Origin: Nocardia flavorosea NBRC 108225
GTDB lineage: Bacteria; Actinomycetota; Actinomycetes; Mycobacteriales; Mycobacteriaceae
Assembly (NCBI RefSeq): GCF_001613385.1
Contig: NZ_BDCG01000004.1
Span: forward strand, 1 to 64,000
Length of the DNA: 64,000 bases
Reading direction: 5' to 3'
The notes beneath the pieces were generated by a model. That model was not told the origin of the DNA. It saw only the letters and a list, made by a program, of their open reading frames with translations, and ran no database searches. A program made the translations under genes and the position numbers. This document shows positions 48,991 to 58,799 of this stretch, piece by piece (the first letter of the stretch is position 1; every line of letters starts with the position of its first letter).

Positions 48991-50452
48991 CACCCAAGGA
49001 TTTCTGAAGCACACGTCCCGGGAGTTGCCCGAACGCCGTCCGGTGCCGTTACGCCTGATGGACTGGAAAGAGGTCTACCAGGAGGGGTTTCCGCACGAAA
49101 CCCTGCAGCGGCAGGCAAGTCGCTGTATGGACTGCGGTATTCCTTTCTGCCACAACGGCTGCCCCCTGGGGAACCTCATTCCCGAGTGGAACGACCTGGT
49201 CTACTCCGACCGCTGGCGCGAGGGTATCGACCGGCTGCACGCGACCAACAACTTCCCGGAATTCACCGGGCGGCTGTGCCCGGCCCCGTGCGAGGCGTCC
49301 TGCGTTCTCGGTATCAACCAGGATCCGGTGACCATCAAGCAGGTCGAGGTCGAACTCATCGAGAACGCCTTCGACGAGGGCTGGGTCGCGCCGGTGTACC
49401 CGACCCGGCTCACCGGTAAGAAGGTTGCCGTGGTGGGCTCCGGACCCGCGGGTCTGGCCGCTGCCCAGCAGCTCACCCGCGCCGGGCACACCGTGACCGT
49501 ATTCGAGCGGGCCGACCGTATCGGCGGTCTGATGCGGTACGGCATCCCGGAATTCAAGATGGAGAAGCGTTTCATCGACCGCCGGCTGGCGCAGATGGAG
49601 GCCGAGGGCACCATCTTCAAGGCCGGGGTGAACGTCGGAGTCGATATCACCGCCGACGAATTGCGCGAGCGGTACGACGCGGTGGTCCTCGCCGGCGGTG
49701 CCACCCAGGCCCGCGATCTGCCCATTCCGGGCCGCGAGCTGGACGGCATCCACCAGGCGATGGAGTTCCTGCCCTGGGCCAACCGGGTTCAGCAGGGAGA
49801 TCCGGTGACCGACGACAACGGTCTGCCGCCGATCCACGCGCACGGCAAGAATGTCGTCATCATCGGCGGCGGTGACACCGGCGCCGACTGCCTGGGCACC
49901 TCGCACCGCCAGGGCGCGGCCAGCGTGCACCAGTTCGAGATCATGCCGCGACCGCCGGCCGAACGCGCCGGCTCGACCCCGTGGCCGACCTACCCGCTCA
50001 TGTACCGGGTTTCCTCGGCGCACGAAGAGGGCGGTGAACGCGTGTTCTCGGTGAACACCGAACGCTTCGTCGGTTCCGACAGCAAGGTGACCGGGCTCGA
50101 GGCGCACGAGGTCAAGATGGTCAACGGCCGGTTCGAGAAGGTCGAGGGTACCGATTTCACCCTCGAGGCCGATCTCGTCCTGCTGGCCATGGGCTTCGTC
50201 GGACCGGACAAGCCGGGTCTGCTCACCGATCTCGGCGTCGGCTACGACCAGCGCGGCAACGTCCAGCGGGACAAGAAATGGGCCACCAATATCCCCGGCG
50301 TCTTCGTCGCCGGCGATATGGGCCGCGGCCAGTCGCTGATCGTGTGGGCGATCGCCGAGGGTCGCGCGGCGGCTTCGGCGGTGGACGAGTACCTGGAGGG
50401 CGAAACCGCCCTGCCGGCGCCGATTCCGCCGACCGCGGTCGCGCAGCGTTGA
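48983..50452 (+). CDS. gltD: Glutamate synthase small subunit
   Basis: A 489-residue beta chain that passes electrons from NADPH to GltB. Two 4Fe-4S clusters are bound by the Cys-rich N-terminus, including [20 protein letters not shown] binds [17 protein letters not shown] and [18 protein letters not shown]. The start is the GTG at 48983 with TGGAGG upstream, overlapping the end of gltB by eight bases, so the two are coupled. A strong hairpin at 50471 ends the operon. Confidence 0.97.
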   Translation: MGDTQGFLKHTSRELPERRPVPLRLMDWKEVYQEGFPHETLQRQASRCMDCGIPFCHNGCPLGNLIPEWNDLVYSDRWREGIDRLHATNNFPEFTGRLCPAPCEASCVLGINQDPVTIKQVEVELIENAFDEGWVAPVYPTRLTGKKVAVVGSGPAGLAAAQQLTRAGHTVTVFERADRIGGLMRYGIPEFKMEKRFIDRRLAQMEAEGTIFKAGVNVGVDITADELRERYDAVVLAGGATQARDLPIPGRELDGIHQAMEFLPWANRVQQGDPVTDDNGLPPIHAHGKNVVIIGGGDTGADCLGTSHRQGAASVHQFEIMPRPPAERAGSTPWPTYPLMYRVSSAHEEGGERVFSVNTERFVGSDSKVTGLEAHEVKMVNGRFEKVEGTDFTLEADLVLLAMGFVGPDKPGLLTDLGVGYDQRGNVQRDKKWATNIPGVFVAGDMGRGQSLIVWAIAEGRAAASAVDEYLEGETALPAPIPPTAVAQR

Positions 50453-50470
50453 GTTAGGCACCGTATTACC

Positions 50471-50511
50471 CGAAGGCGCGGTACCTCCGAATCGGAGGTA
50501 CCGCGCCTTCG
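50471..50511 (+). terminator. gltBD terminator
   Basis: Perfect 20-bp arms (CGAAGGCGCGGTACCTCCGA and its complement) around one base, 19 bp after the gltD stop and followed by TCTTCTTC. The remaining 250 bp up to the cutinase gene contain no other clear signal. Confidence 0.9.
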
Positions 50512-50759
50512 TCTTCTTCGTGGACACGCCGGGTTGGGCTGCGTTTGTGATCTGAGTGCGGTTCGGCTGGCGGTGGCTCCGGTGTAGCTCTATTGTTATC
50601 TCCGGTGTGGTCCGGCGCCTGATCGTGACCTGATCGTGTACTCGTGACACCTACTTGTTGTTCACCTGTTACGCATCGGCGGCCCGTCGGCCGGTTCGGC
50701 ACCTCGCGACGGCGGAATCGGGAGCGCCCCATGATCGGGGCCAGGGTGACTGGAGCAGT

Positions 50760-51659
50760 ATGCAGTTCAAGAGGGTTGCCGCAGCGCTGGGCGCGTGTGC
50801 GGCTGTCGCGTCGGGTCTGGTGGCCGCAGGAGCGACGGCAACGGCCGCGCCCGGGTGTCCCAGCCTCTACGTAGTGGCGATTCCGGGGACCTGGGAAACC
50901 GGAAACGAAAAATCCCCCGGACCGGGCATGCTCGCCGATGTGACCGATGGGCTACCGAGCTCCGCGAAGGTCGACTACGTCAGCTACGCGGCCACCGCGT
51001 TCCCCTGGGAGGGGGATGTCTACGGCCGGTCGAAGAACGAAGCCGTCGACAATGCGCGCGGTTTGATCGCCGATATGACCGCACGGTGCGGAAACACCGA
51101 TGTCGCCCTGGTCGGCTACAGCCAAGGTGCGCACGCCGCAGGCGATCTCGCTGCCGAGATCGGCACCGGACTCGGACCGATCCGGCCGGAACGGATTTCC
51201 GGCGTCGGGCTGATCTCCGATCCGCGCCGGGCTGCCGCCGATATCCAGGTCGGCCCGCATGCGCCCGGCGCCGGTGCCGCCGGGCCGCGGGTCGGCGGCT
51301 TCGGATGGCTCAGCGATCGCACCCGCACCGTGTGCATTCCCGACGATCTCTATTGCGCGACCGCACAGGACGATTTCGTCACCCGCTTCGCCGGCTTCCT
51401 GGCGCAGAGTTCCGACGCCAACCCGGCCAATCTCTGGCGTTACCAGCTCGAAGCCGCGGCGATCGTCAACGATCTGATGAAATACGGCGGCGTGCCCACA
51501 CTGCAGGCACAGCTTTCCGAAGGCGCCAACGAGCAGCGGTTCAAAGAACTCGAAACGTTCTACCGTTCCCAATCACATCATGCCTACGGCAGTTACCGCG
51601 TCGGTGGCGGTCAGACCGCGCTGACTTGGATGCACAACTGGATCGCGGGTATGGCCTGA
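50760..51659 (+). CDS. Secreted cutinase-family serine esterase
   Basis: A 299-residue exported hydrolase. The signal peptide ends near ATAAPG. The catalytic Ser121 lies in GYSQG, Asp196 in the cutinase motif CIPDDLYC and the His in SQSHHAYGSY; Cys33-Cys110 and Cys192-Cys199 fit the family disulphides. Mycolata encode several such cutinase-like proteins acting on lipids or esters. Start at ATG 50760, with GGAG upstream. It lies alone behind its own promoter region. Confidence 0.9.
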   Translation: MQFKRVAAALGACAAVASGLVAAGATATAAPGCPSLYVVAIPGTWETGNEKSPGPGMLADVTDGLPSSAKVDYVSYAATAFPWEGDVYGRSKNEAVDNARGLIADMTARCGNTDVALVGYSQGAHAAGDLAAEIGTGLGPIRPERISGVGLISDPRRAAADIQVGPHAPGAGAAGPRVGGFGWLSDRTRTVCIPDDLYCATAQDDFVTRFAGFLAQSSDANPANLWRYQLEAAAIVNDLMKYGGVPTLQAQLSEGANEQRFKELETFYRSQSHHAYGSYRVGGGQTALTWMHNWIAGMA

Positions 51660-52274
51660 TCAGCCATTGGAGATATTGCGGGGGAGCAACTCCCAGACGT
51701 GGCCGTTCTCGTTCACCGTCGCCGCGCTACGGCGACCGGTGCGCGAGAACAGTACCCGGGTGATCGAACAGTAGTCGATGGGGAAGGTCAGCGGCCGGGC
51801 CAGACCCAGGATGTCCTGGAGGGTCACGTTGATGACCCCGCCGTGGGCGAAGATCACCACGGTATCGGCCGCGGCCGTGGTGGAAGCGATATCGGTGATC
51901 GCATCGCGTACCCGGTGCCGGAAGGCCTCGGCATCGATCTGCAGCGGCAGATGACCTTCCTTGATCCGCTCGTAGGTGTCGCGGAATTCCGTTTTCGCAT
52001 CCTCGATCGGGATATAGGACGGTAGTTCGCGGTCGTATTCCGCCAGACCGTCCACGATCTCCACCTCGAGACCGAGCTTCGCGGCCGTCGGTGCCGCGGT
52101 CTCCTGGGCTCGCCGCTGCGGACTGCTGATCACCCGGACGATCCGGTGATGGTCCAGCGCGGCCGGCACCCGTTCGGCCTGCTCCACACCTATCGGGGCC
52201 AAACCCGGGTCGGCGGCTTCCCCCGCGTTCTCGACCCGGAGCGGCTGGGCATGGCGAACAAGTATGAACTGCAC
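51660..52274 (-). CDS. Histidine phosphatase family protein
   Basis: A 204-residue protein of the phosphoglycerate-mutase-like histidine phosphatase superfamily. The catalytic motif is VRHAQPL (RHA in place of the usual RHG), and the second His lies in IFAHGGVINV. The acid/base region includes ISSPQRRAQETA. The substrate is unknown. The start is the GTG at 52274 (VQFILVRHAQ), possibly leaderless, because CAGAGT precedes it by six bases; the frame is open far upstream. Confidence 0.87.
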   Translation of the reverse strand: MQFILVRHAQPLRVENAGEAADPGLAPIGVEQAERVPAALDHHRIVRVISSPQRRAQETAAPTAAKLGLEVEIVDGLAEYDRELPSYIPIEDAKTEFRDTYERIKEGHLPLQIDAEAFRHRVRDAITDIASTTAAADTVVIFAHGGVINVTLQDILGLARPLTFPIDYCSITRVLFSRTGRRSAATVNENGHVWELLPRNISNG

Positions 52275-52491
52275 GGGTCCACTCTGCCGTATCGCTGCTG
52301 CGGCTGACCAACCGAACCGGGTGGTCGGAGCTGCCGGACGGCTACCGGCCGGACCGTCGTGCGAGCCGCAGCACACGGCATCACCGCTCCGGGACACGCT
52401 GTCGTCGGAGCGCGCCCGGTTCGCAGGCGAAGAACGGAAACGGCCCGGTTCGCCGTGTGGCGAACCGGGCCGTGGCAGGGAGTATCGCGCG

Positions 52492-52893
52492 TCAGTGACC
52501 CGGTGGATACTGCTGTGGGCCGTTCTGGGGCGGGTTCGGGTTGTTGGGGTCGGATGGATAGCCGCCTTGCTGCGGGTAGCCGCCTTGCTGCGGGTAGCCG
52601 CCCTGCTGCGGGTAGCCGCCCTGCTGGGGATAGCCGCCCTGCGGAGGCTGCCCCGGGAACTGGCCGCCCTGCGCACCGCCGGAATTCTTCTTCCGCATCA
52701 TCACGACGACCGCGACGACGATGGCCACGATGACCAGCAGACAGATCAGTCCGAAGATCAAACCGCCCCCGCCGCCTTTGCTCTTGCCCCGCCGCCGTGC
52801 CTCCAGATCGACCGCGGAGGCCAGCACATCGGTCTGCGTCCAGGCGGCATAGTCCACCTGACTCGCATGGGAGAGCAGATCCAGATAACTCAA
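52492..52893 (-). CDS. Small membrane protein with GYPQ-rich tail
   Basis: A 133-residue protein: a short helical N-terminus (YLDLLSHASQVDYAAW), a basic Gly linker, one membrane helix (GLICLLVIVAIVVAVVVMM) and a tail of GGYPQQ repeats ending in a Pro-rich stretch. The DNA at 52560-52646 is an 18-bp tandem repeat of four copies. Function is unknown. The start is TTG at 52893 with GGGGA upstream; nothing else in the frame begins more plausibly. Confidence 0.7.
   Translation of the reverse strand: MSYLDLLSHASQVDYAAWTQTDVLASAVDLEARRRGKSKGGGGGLIFGLICLLVIVAIVVAVVVMMRKKNSGGAQGGQFPGQPPQGGYPQQGGYPQQGGYPQQGGYPQQGGYPSDPNNPNPPQNGPQQYPPGH
52560..52646 (-). repeat. 18-bp tandem repeat coding GGYPQQ
   Basis: Four in-frame copies of an 18-bp unit within the preceding gene, differing at a few third positions. 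Likely length-variable. Confidence 0.8.
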
Positions 52894-53010
52894 AGTCGTC
52901 CCCGTTCGAGAATGTTGGCCGGCCCCTCCTCCTGGGGCCGGGTGGCTACACGGTACTTCCCCGTTGCACGGCCGGGAAACCACTTGTTCCCGGGCCGGGC
53001 CGGCGAACGG

Positions 53011-56000
53011 TCACCGTTGCCGGACCAACGGGAAGGTCTGTGTTTCCCGGATCGTTCGCCCGGTGAGCAGCATGAGCACGCGTTCGACGCCCAGGCTGAG
53101 GCCACCGGTCGGCGGCATACCGTGTTCCAGGGCGCACAGTAATTCCTCGTCCAGTCCCGTGATCGCCGGTCCGCCGTCGGCGGAACGTGCCTGCGCAGTC
53201 AGACGGCCGCGCAGTTCTACCGGATCGGTCAGTTCGCTGCGGCCGGTACCCAATTCGATTCCGCCGGCCACGAGATCCCACCGCTCGGCCACACCGGCCC
53301 GGCGGCGATGCGGACGTGCAAGAGGGGCGACGGTACCGGGCAGATCGGTGTAGAAGGTGGGTTCCTGGGTGGTTTCGGCCACCAGCCGCTGGTATAGCGC
53401 ATACACCATCCGGCCGTGGTCCCAGCCCGGCCGGCAGCTGATATCGGCCTTTTCGCACAGGTCGCGCAGCTCCGCCAGACCGGTATCGGGCGTGATCTCG
53501 ACACCGGTTTCCTGCCCCAACGCCTCGTAGAGCGACCGGACCCGCCACTCACCGGAAAGGTCGAGGGCTTCTAGGGAACCGTCGAGCCGCGGCCGCATGG
53601 CGACCATCGAATCGTTCGCGGCCAGCGCGGCCTGCTGCACCAACTGCCGGCACAGCGTCATCATCCGCTGATGGTCGCTGTGGGCCTCGTAGGCTTCCAG
53701 GAGCGTGAATTCGGGTAAGAGCCGGGCGCTCGCGCGCGCATTGCGGAAACTGGGACCGAGCTCGAAGATTTTCTCCACGCCGCCGACACACAAACGTTTC
53801 AACGCCGATTCCGGGCCGAGGCGCAGGTGCAGATCGGTGTTGTCGGCGTCGATATGGGTGCGCATACTGCGTGCAGTCCCCGTACCGGGGCCGGGTTGCA
53901 ACACCGGTGAACCGACCTCCAGGAAGCCCCCGTCGTGCAGGGCATCACGCAGTGCGCGCAGTACTGCGCTGCGGCGGGCCAGCAGTTCACGGGTCTCACG
54001 ATCGATCATCAGGTCCAGGTAGCCGCGCCGCATCCGCGCCTCGGAATCGGTGAGGCCGTGCCATTTATCGGGCAGGGGATGCAGGCATTTGGCCAGCATC
54101 CGCCAATCCGCCACCAGCAGCGACAGTTCGCCGCGCCGGCTGTACCCGAGCTGCCCGCTCACCGAGATCAGATCACCCAGATCGAAGAGTTCACCGAATT
54201 CGGCACAGCGCGCCGCGCCGAGTCGTTCCCGGTCGAGCAGGAGCTGGATATCGCTGGTCCAGTCGCGGATCACCGCGAACTGCACACCGCCGCAGTCCCG
54301 TAGCCGGAGCAGCCGGCCGGAAATTCGCACAGTGGTGCCGCGAGGGACCCGCCGGGCCGCGGCCACAGTGTGGGTCGGTGGAAAGGGCGGGGGATACGGG
54401 TCGATATGCATGCCCACCAGCCGGTCCAGTTTGTCTGTGCGCACCCGGACCTGCTCGGGCCGGAGATCGTGGGCGGGCGCCGGTTCGGCCTCCGCCGTCG
54501 GGGTGGTTGCGGGAGGTGTCACCGCGGTGCGCTCGGGGACGGCGCGATGACGTCCGGTGTGGGTGAAAACTCCGGCAGTACCGGCCGGTCGCGGTAGCAG
54601 CCCCTCGGCAAAGGCGGCGGCGACGGCGATACGTGGGAGGTCTCGCGGATCGGCGGACATGATGTACCGGGTCGACCAGAGCGGTTGATAGCGCATTGCC
54701 GACCGGTACAGCCGATCCAGCTGCCACCAGTGCGAAAACGACAGCGGCAGGACGCGAATGCCGTCGCGCAGTGCGATCGCTGCCGCCCGGATACCGTGGG
54801 CGGGCCCCGGCCGGCCACGCCGGCCCACCGCTTCGAAGACCGACCGGGACACGGTGAAGTTCAACGAAACCTGTTCGATGCCGTGCTGTTCGGCCCGGAG
54901 CGCGAATTCCGCGATCAGCAGATCGGTGATGTCCTCGGCGGCGCCCGGTTCGCGGCGCAGCAGTTCCAGCGTTGCGCCCGTCCGCCCCCACGGCACCAGG
55001 GAGAGCATGCCGAGCACTCGATCTTCGGTGTCGACCGCTTCGACGAGCAGGCACTCACCGTCGCGCCGGTCGCCGAATCGGCCCAGCGGCAGCGGGTAGG
55101 CACGTTCGGTCTCGGTGCGCCGCCACTGCTCGGCGGTCACCGCCAGGCGCGCGAACTCCGCGGTGCCGAGATCGCGGTGACGCCGGATCCGCACCGTCAT
55201 ACCCTCTTTGCGCAGCCGGGTGAGGGTGTCGCGGACGGGCCGCAGTTCCGGGGTGGTCAGCGCGAAGGTCCGGGTATCCAGCAGCGCCTCCGCACCCGCG
55301 GCCACGGCGTCGAGCCCGGCCCGGCGATACACCGGCATCCCGGCGTCCCCGGCGCCGATCACCGCCACCGGCCAGCCGAACTGCCGCGCGTAACGCTGCC
55401 AGGCCTCCACCGCCTGGGGCCAGCAGTCCCGGGCGCCGAGGGGATCGCCCAGGGCCAGGCAGACACCGAATTCCACCCGGAAGCCGATGGCTGCGCGGCC
55501 GTTCGGGCTGAAAACGATCTCACGGTCGCGGCGCGTCGCCAGATAATCGATCGAGCCGGTCGGGTCCGGGCTGTTCAGCAGTTCACGCAGCGCTGTCTCA
55601 TCCGCTTCGGTGAGTGCGTGTTCCGCACGCTGAGTGCGCACCAGCACCGTGACGGTGGCCGCGCAAGCCAGTGCGCCGAACAGGCCGACCAGAAACGCCG
55701 TGGGGAACGGTGCGGCACCGTCGAGTTGCCCGGGACGAACCAGCCCGGCACCGAGCTGTGAGACCACGAACAGGACACGTGGCGCCCCCGTGGCCAGAGA
55801 TCCGGGAAACAGCTGCACCACACATACCCCGGCCACCCCGGCCGCCACCAGACCGGCTGCGAAGGCTGTCGCCGCGGGGCGCGGTGAACACGGGCGGATC
55901 CGGGCGGCGAACTGTGCGCGCGCGGCTATCAGCAGCGTGAATACGCCGATATGCGCGATCAGGCCCAGCCCGGCGTTCGGATTCTGCTCGCGCACGATAT

Positions 56001-56325
56001 CGAGCAGGTTCACCGGTAGCCAGCTCACCTGGTAGAGCAGTGCCGCCCACCAGGCGACCCGTTTGCGCCGGGAGAGCCCGATGGCGAGCAGGCCGGCCGC
56101 CGCCGCCCACAGCAGATTCGTCGCGGGTGCGTACAGGTAGTACTGGTCCAGATGGTTTCGCGGGATACGCAGTGCGCCGGACAACCCCGGCACCACACTC
56201 CACACCAGGCAGGCCAGCGCGAAAGCACCCGATACGAGAGCCAGGACGCGCGGTATCGCGGCGAATCGTCCGGGTGTTCCGTTTCGGCCGGGTACTTCGG
56301 GGTCTGGCGGTTCCTGCGTGGACAT
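53011..56325 (-). CDS. lysX: Bifunctional lysyl-phosphatidylglycerol synthase/lysyl-tRNA synthetase LysX
   Basis: A 1104-residue membrane enzyme. The N-terminal half has about six helices and a DUF2156 phosphatidylglycerol lysyltransferase domain (residues 240-580). The C-terminal half has an OB-fold (TTVRISGRLLRLRDCGGVQF) and a class II lysyl-tRNA synthetase core. Lys-tRNA made here is used to lysinylate phosphatidylglycerol, giving resistance to cationic peptides. Motif 3 is kept (GGLSLGVERVLMLLTG), but motif 2 reads FRNARASARLLPEFTLLEAY, where other LysRS have FRNE and RHNPEF. The ATG at 56325 is preferred over an adjacent GTG. Activity may thus be altered. Confidence 0.93.
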   Translation of the reverse strand: MSTQEPPDPEVPGRNGTPGRFAAIPRVLALVSGAFALACLVWSVVPGLSGALRIPRNHLDQYYLYAPATNLLWAAAAGLLAIGLSRRKRVAWWAALLYQVSWLPVNLLDIVREQNPNAGLGLIAHIGVFTLLIAARAQFAARIRPCSPRPAATAFAAGLVAAGVAGVCVVQLFPGSLATGAPRVLFVVSQLGAGLVRPGQLDGAAPFPTAFLVGLFGALACAATVTVLVRTQRAEHALTEADETALRELLNSPDPTGSIDYLATRRDREIVFSPNGRAAIGFRVEFGVCLALGDPLGARDCWPQAVEAWQRYARQFGWPVAVIGAGDAGMPVYRRAGLDAVAAGAEALLDTRTFALTTPELRPVRDTLTRLRKEGMTVRIRRHRDLGTAEFARLAVTAEQWRRTETERAYPLPLGRFGDRRDGECLLVEAVDTEDRVLGMLSLVPWGRTGATLELLRREPGAAEDITDLLIAEFALRAEQHGIEQVSLNFTVSRSVFEAVGRRGRPGPAHGIRAAAIALRDGIRVLPLSFSHWWQLDRLYRSAMRYQPLWSTRYIMSADPRDLPRIAVAAAFAEGLLPRPAGTAGVFTHTGRHRAVPERTAVTPPATTPTAEAEPAPAHDLRPEQVRVRTDKLDRLVGMHIDPYPPPFPPTHTVAAARRVPRGTTVRISGRLLRLRDCGGVQFAVIRDWTSDIQLLLDRERLGAARCAEFGELFDLGDLISVSGQLGYSRRGELSLLVADWRMLAKCLHPLPDKWHGLTDSEARMRRGYLDLMIDRETRELLARRSAVLRALRDALHDGGFLEVGSPVLQPGPGTGTARSMRTHIDADNTDLHLRLGPESALKRLCVGGVEKIFELGPSFRNARASARLLPEFTLLEAYEAHSDHQRMMTLCRQLVQQAALAANDSMVAMRPRLDGSLEALDLSGEWRVRSLYEALGQETGVEITPDTGLAELRDLCEKADISCRPGWDHGRMVYALYQRLVAETTQEPTFYTDLPGTVAPLARPHRRRAGVAERWDLVAGGIELGTGRSELTDPVELRGRLTAQARSADGGPAITGLDEELLCALEHGMPPTGGLSLGVERVLMLLTGRTIRETQTFPLVRQR

Positions 56326-56563
56326 CACTGTTCCAGTCTGCCGCCCGCCCGTACCGAATCCAGGCTGTGTACCGGCGTGTTAGTGGTAGATCGCCCGAGA
56401 TCCGCACGTATTGCCCTGTGCCGGGGCGTGGTTGGCCGAAATGGGTAATCGGGTTCCGGGCGTGGCGGGCGAATGCCTGGAATACCCGATTGTTCCGGGT
56501 TGTCTGCCGGATACGGCCGGGGCGGTCGGAAGTCGCGCTGACCGGGGGAGTAAGCATGAGACC

Positions 56564-56785
56564 ATGCCGGATCCAATCGATGTGCCCATCGACGATGACA
56601 CCATACGGCTCGGGCAGTTCCTGAAACTGGCCAACCTGATCGAATCGGGGTCGGAAGCCAAGACAGTGATCGCCGCCGGGCTGGTGCGAGTCAACGACGA
56701 GGTCGAACTGCGCCGCGGACGCCAGCTCCAGGCGGGCGATGTGGTGGCGATCGCCGGTCATCAGGCCAGGGTGAGCGCCGGATGA
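56564..56785 (+). CDS. Small S4-domain RNA-binding protein
   Basis: A 73-residue protein, almost entirely one S4 domain: DDDTIRLGQFLKLANLIESG, then KTVIAAGLVRVNDEVELRRG and RQLQAGDVVAIAG. It resembles YaaA/YbcJ-type S4 proteins, some of which bind ribosomal RNA. The ATG at 56564 has GGGGAG upstream with somewhat long spacing. The target RNA is unknown. Confidence 0.85.
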   Translation: MPDPIDVPIDDDTIRLGQFLKLANLIESGSEAKTVIAAGLVRVNDEVELRRGRQLQAGDVVAIAGHQARVSAG

Positions 56786-56798
56786 TCCGGCCTCCGCG

Positions 56799-57287
56799 TC
56801 AGTCCTCGGCGCGGATCACGACCCCGTCGTGGTCGCTGTAGAGCATTTCACCGGGGTGGAAGCTCACCCCACCGAATTCCACCGGGACGTCCTTTTCGCC
56901 CGACCCGGTCTGTGTGCTCTTGCGCGGGTTCGTGCCCAGGGCCTTCAGGCCGATATCGAGTGTGCGCAGAATCGCCGAGTCCCGGACGGCGCCGTTGACC
57001 ACGACTCCGGCCCAGCCGTTGTCGACTCCGCGACCGGCGATGATATCGCCCACCAGTGCGGTGTGCACGCTCGCACCACCGTCGACCACCAGAACCCGGC
57101 CGTTACCGGGCTCGCTCAGCGTCTGTTTGACCAGGAGGTTGTCCTGGAAGCAGCGAATCGTGGTGATTCGCCCGGCGAACACCGGCCGGCCGCCGAACTG
57201 GATGAACTGGGTATCGCAACTGCGGATATCGGGGCCGATTTCGTCGGCGAGATCCGCGGTGGCCACCTGCTGCTCTGATTCAGTCAC
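56799..57287 (-). CDS. RraA-family protein
   Basis: A 162-residue RraA-fold protein, annotated in actinobacteria either as regulator of ribonuclease activity A or as 4-hydroxy-4-methyl-2-oxoglutarate aldolase. Conserved stretches are [40 protein letters not shown] and [20 protein letters not shown], which hold the family's metal and substrate residues, including the Arg-Asp of VRD. The start is a GTG at 57287; CACAAT lies seven bases upstream on the minus strand, so the mRNA may be leaderless. The two roles cannot be told apart here. Confidence 0.88.
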   Translation of the reverse strand: MTESEQQVATADLADEIGPDIRSCDTQFIQFGGRPVFAGRITTIRCFQDNLLVKQTLSEPGNGRVLVVDGGASVHTALVGDIIAGRGVDNGWAGVVVNGAVRDSAILRTLDIGLKALGTNPRKSTQTGSGEKDVPVEFGGVSFHPGEMLYSDHDGVVIRAED

Positions 57288-57333
57288 ATTTCTGATTGTG
57301 CCGTTCGGATGGTGGCAGCCCGCATCGACCCCG

Positions 57334-58260
57334 CTATCCGGCAACGGCCAGTGACGCGGCGAGCCCGAACACCGCCGCCATCACCGCGACCTCCAGTACC
57401 GCGCGCCGCAGCGACGCCTCGGCGCTCATCCGATGCGCTGCCGCCGCCGCAACCCAACTGCGCCGCCACCACCAGCCGAGCGCCAGCAGCAGGATCAACA
57501 GGACGGATTTGGCCACCATGATCCGGCCGTAACCGGTCGTGAAGAACGGGGTGAGCCCGCCCATCCGAACCGAACCGTTGATCAATCCGGTGACGGCCAC
57601 AGCCGCCACCATCGGTACAGCGACCGCGGAGTATCGGGGCAGGGTATCGGCCCAATCGCGGCGCCCGCGCACCACCAGCGCCAGCGCCAGCAGCAGGCCC
57701 AGCCACATCGCCGCGGCCAGCGCGTGCACCCCGGCCAGTACGGAACCGAACATCTGCTGCGACATATGCCCGGTGATGGGACGCAGTGTCACGGTGACCG
57801 CGGCGAACACCAGCACCAGGTCGGGGCTGTGCCCGCCCGATCGGCGGAAGGCGAGCGTGCTGTAAACCGCGACAACCGCCGTACCGGCCAGGATGGCCAA
57901 ACCGATCTGACCACCGCTGATCCGCACCAGATAGGTGGCGAAATCCGCCGGGCTCAACGCGGTCACACCCGAGCCGACGACGTCGCCCGCGGCGAAAACC
58001 AGCACCGCGAATTCGAGGCAGCACCAGGCCCCGGCCAGCACTGCCAGCATGCGCCACGGGACGTCGAGCCGGCCGTTCAGCCGCGGCAGGGCAGCCAGGC
58101 CGAGCACGGCGGCCCCAGCGAGATCCGCGCACAACCGCATCGTCGCGGCCGCCGGGATATCGCCGAACGTCCAGGCCACCAGTACCCCGAGCAAGCCCGC
58201 CGGAACAGCGAGTCCGAGCGCGACCCGGCGGTCGAGCCCGCCCGGGAGACCACTTCTCAC
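57334..58260 (-). CDS. copD: CopD-family copper transport membrane protein
   Basis: A 308-residue inner-membrane protein with about eight helices and a CopD domain (around [20 protein letters not shown] and [18 protein letters not shown]). His residues in ITGHMSQQM and VLAGVHALA are in the positions expected for copper contact. It works with CopC, whose gene it overlaps by four bases (ATGA). It is the last gene of a four-gene copper operon. Confidence 0.9.
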   Translation of the reverse strand: MRSGLPGGLDRRVALGLAVPAGLLGVLVAWTFGDIPAAATMRLCADLAGAAVLGLAALPRLNGRLDVPWRMLAVLAGAWCCLEFAVLVFAAGDVVGSGVTALSPADFATYLVRISGGQIGLAILAGTAVVAVYSTLAFRRSGGHSPDLVLVFAAVTVTLRPITGHMSQQMFGSVLAGVHALAAAMWLGLLLALALVVRGRRDWADTLPRYSAVAVPMVAAVAVTGLINGSVRMGGLTPFFTTGYGRIMVAKSVLLILLLALGWWWRRSWVAAAAAHRMSAEASLRRAVLEVAVMAAVFGLAASLAVAG

Positions 58261-58799
58261 CGCTCGTTCTTACCCTTGCCCAGGTTCGAACCGAACAGCG
58301 CGAAGGCGAGACCGGCGCCGAACAGAACCACCGCCCCGGCGATATAGACCCACACCGGGACTCCGCCGTCGGATCCCTCCCCGGAACTCTGGGCGTCCAC
58401 CGCCGGACCTGGTGTGCCCTGGCCTGCGGTGGTCAGCGTGAAAGTCCGTTCGCCGTCGACGACATGGCCGTCCGCCGAGGTGACCCGGAAGGCGACCCGG
58501 TACACCCCGGCCGGACCGAGCTCGCCGACCGCCACGCTGAGGTCGCGGCCCTCGACGACCGGTTCGCTCTTCGACCACAGATTGCCGTCCGGTCCGACCA
58601 CGGTCATGGCCGGGAAGTTCGGTTGCAGGGGTTCGTTGAAGCTGATCGTCACCCGTGTGGGGCCGGTATCGATAGAGGCGCCGTCGGCCGGATCGCTGCC
58701 CACGACGGTGGAGTGCGCTCCTGCCGTACCGGCGATCGGCCCGAGCAACAGCCACAGCAGCGCAGTGACCAGGGCAATCAGGGATGTCCGGCGGGTCAT
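58257..58799 (-). CDS. copC: Copper resistance protein CopC
   Basis: A 180-residue periplasmic-type copper carrier. A signal peptide ends at TAGA, leaving an N-terminal His in HSTVVGSDPADG, which serves as copper ligand in CopC proteins; a second is in SADGHVVDGERTF. A C-terminal helix (PVWVYIAGAVVLFGAGLAF) anchors it. The start is the ATG at 58799, overlapping ycnI by four bases. A longer open frame upstream is not conserved. Confidence 0.93.
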   Translation of the reverse strand: MTRRTSLIALVTALLWLLLGPIAGTAGAHSTVVGSDPADGASIDTGPTRVTISFNEPLQPNFPAMTVVGPDGNLWSKSEPVVEGRDLSVAVGELGPAGVYRVAFRVTSADGHVVDGERTFTLTTAGQGTPGPAVDAQSSGEGSDGGVPVWVYIAGAVVLFGAGLAFALFGSNLGKGKNER

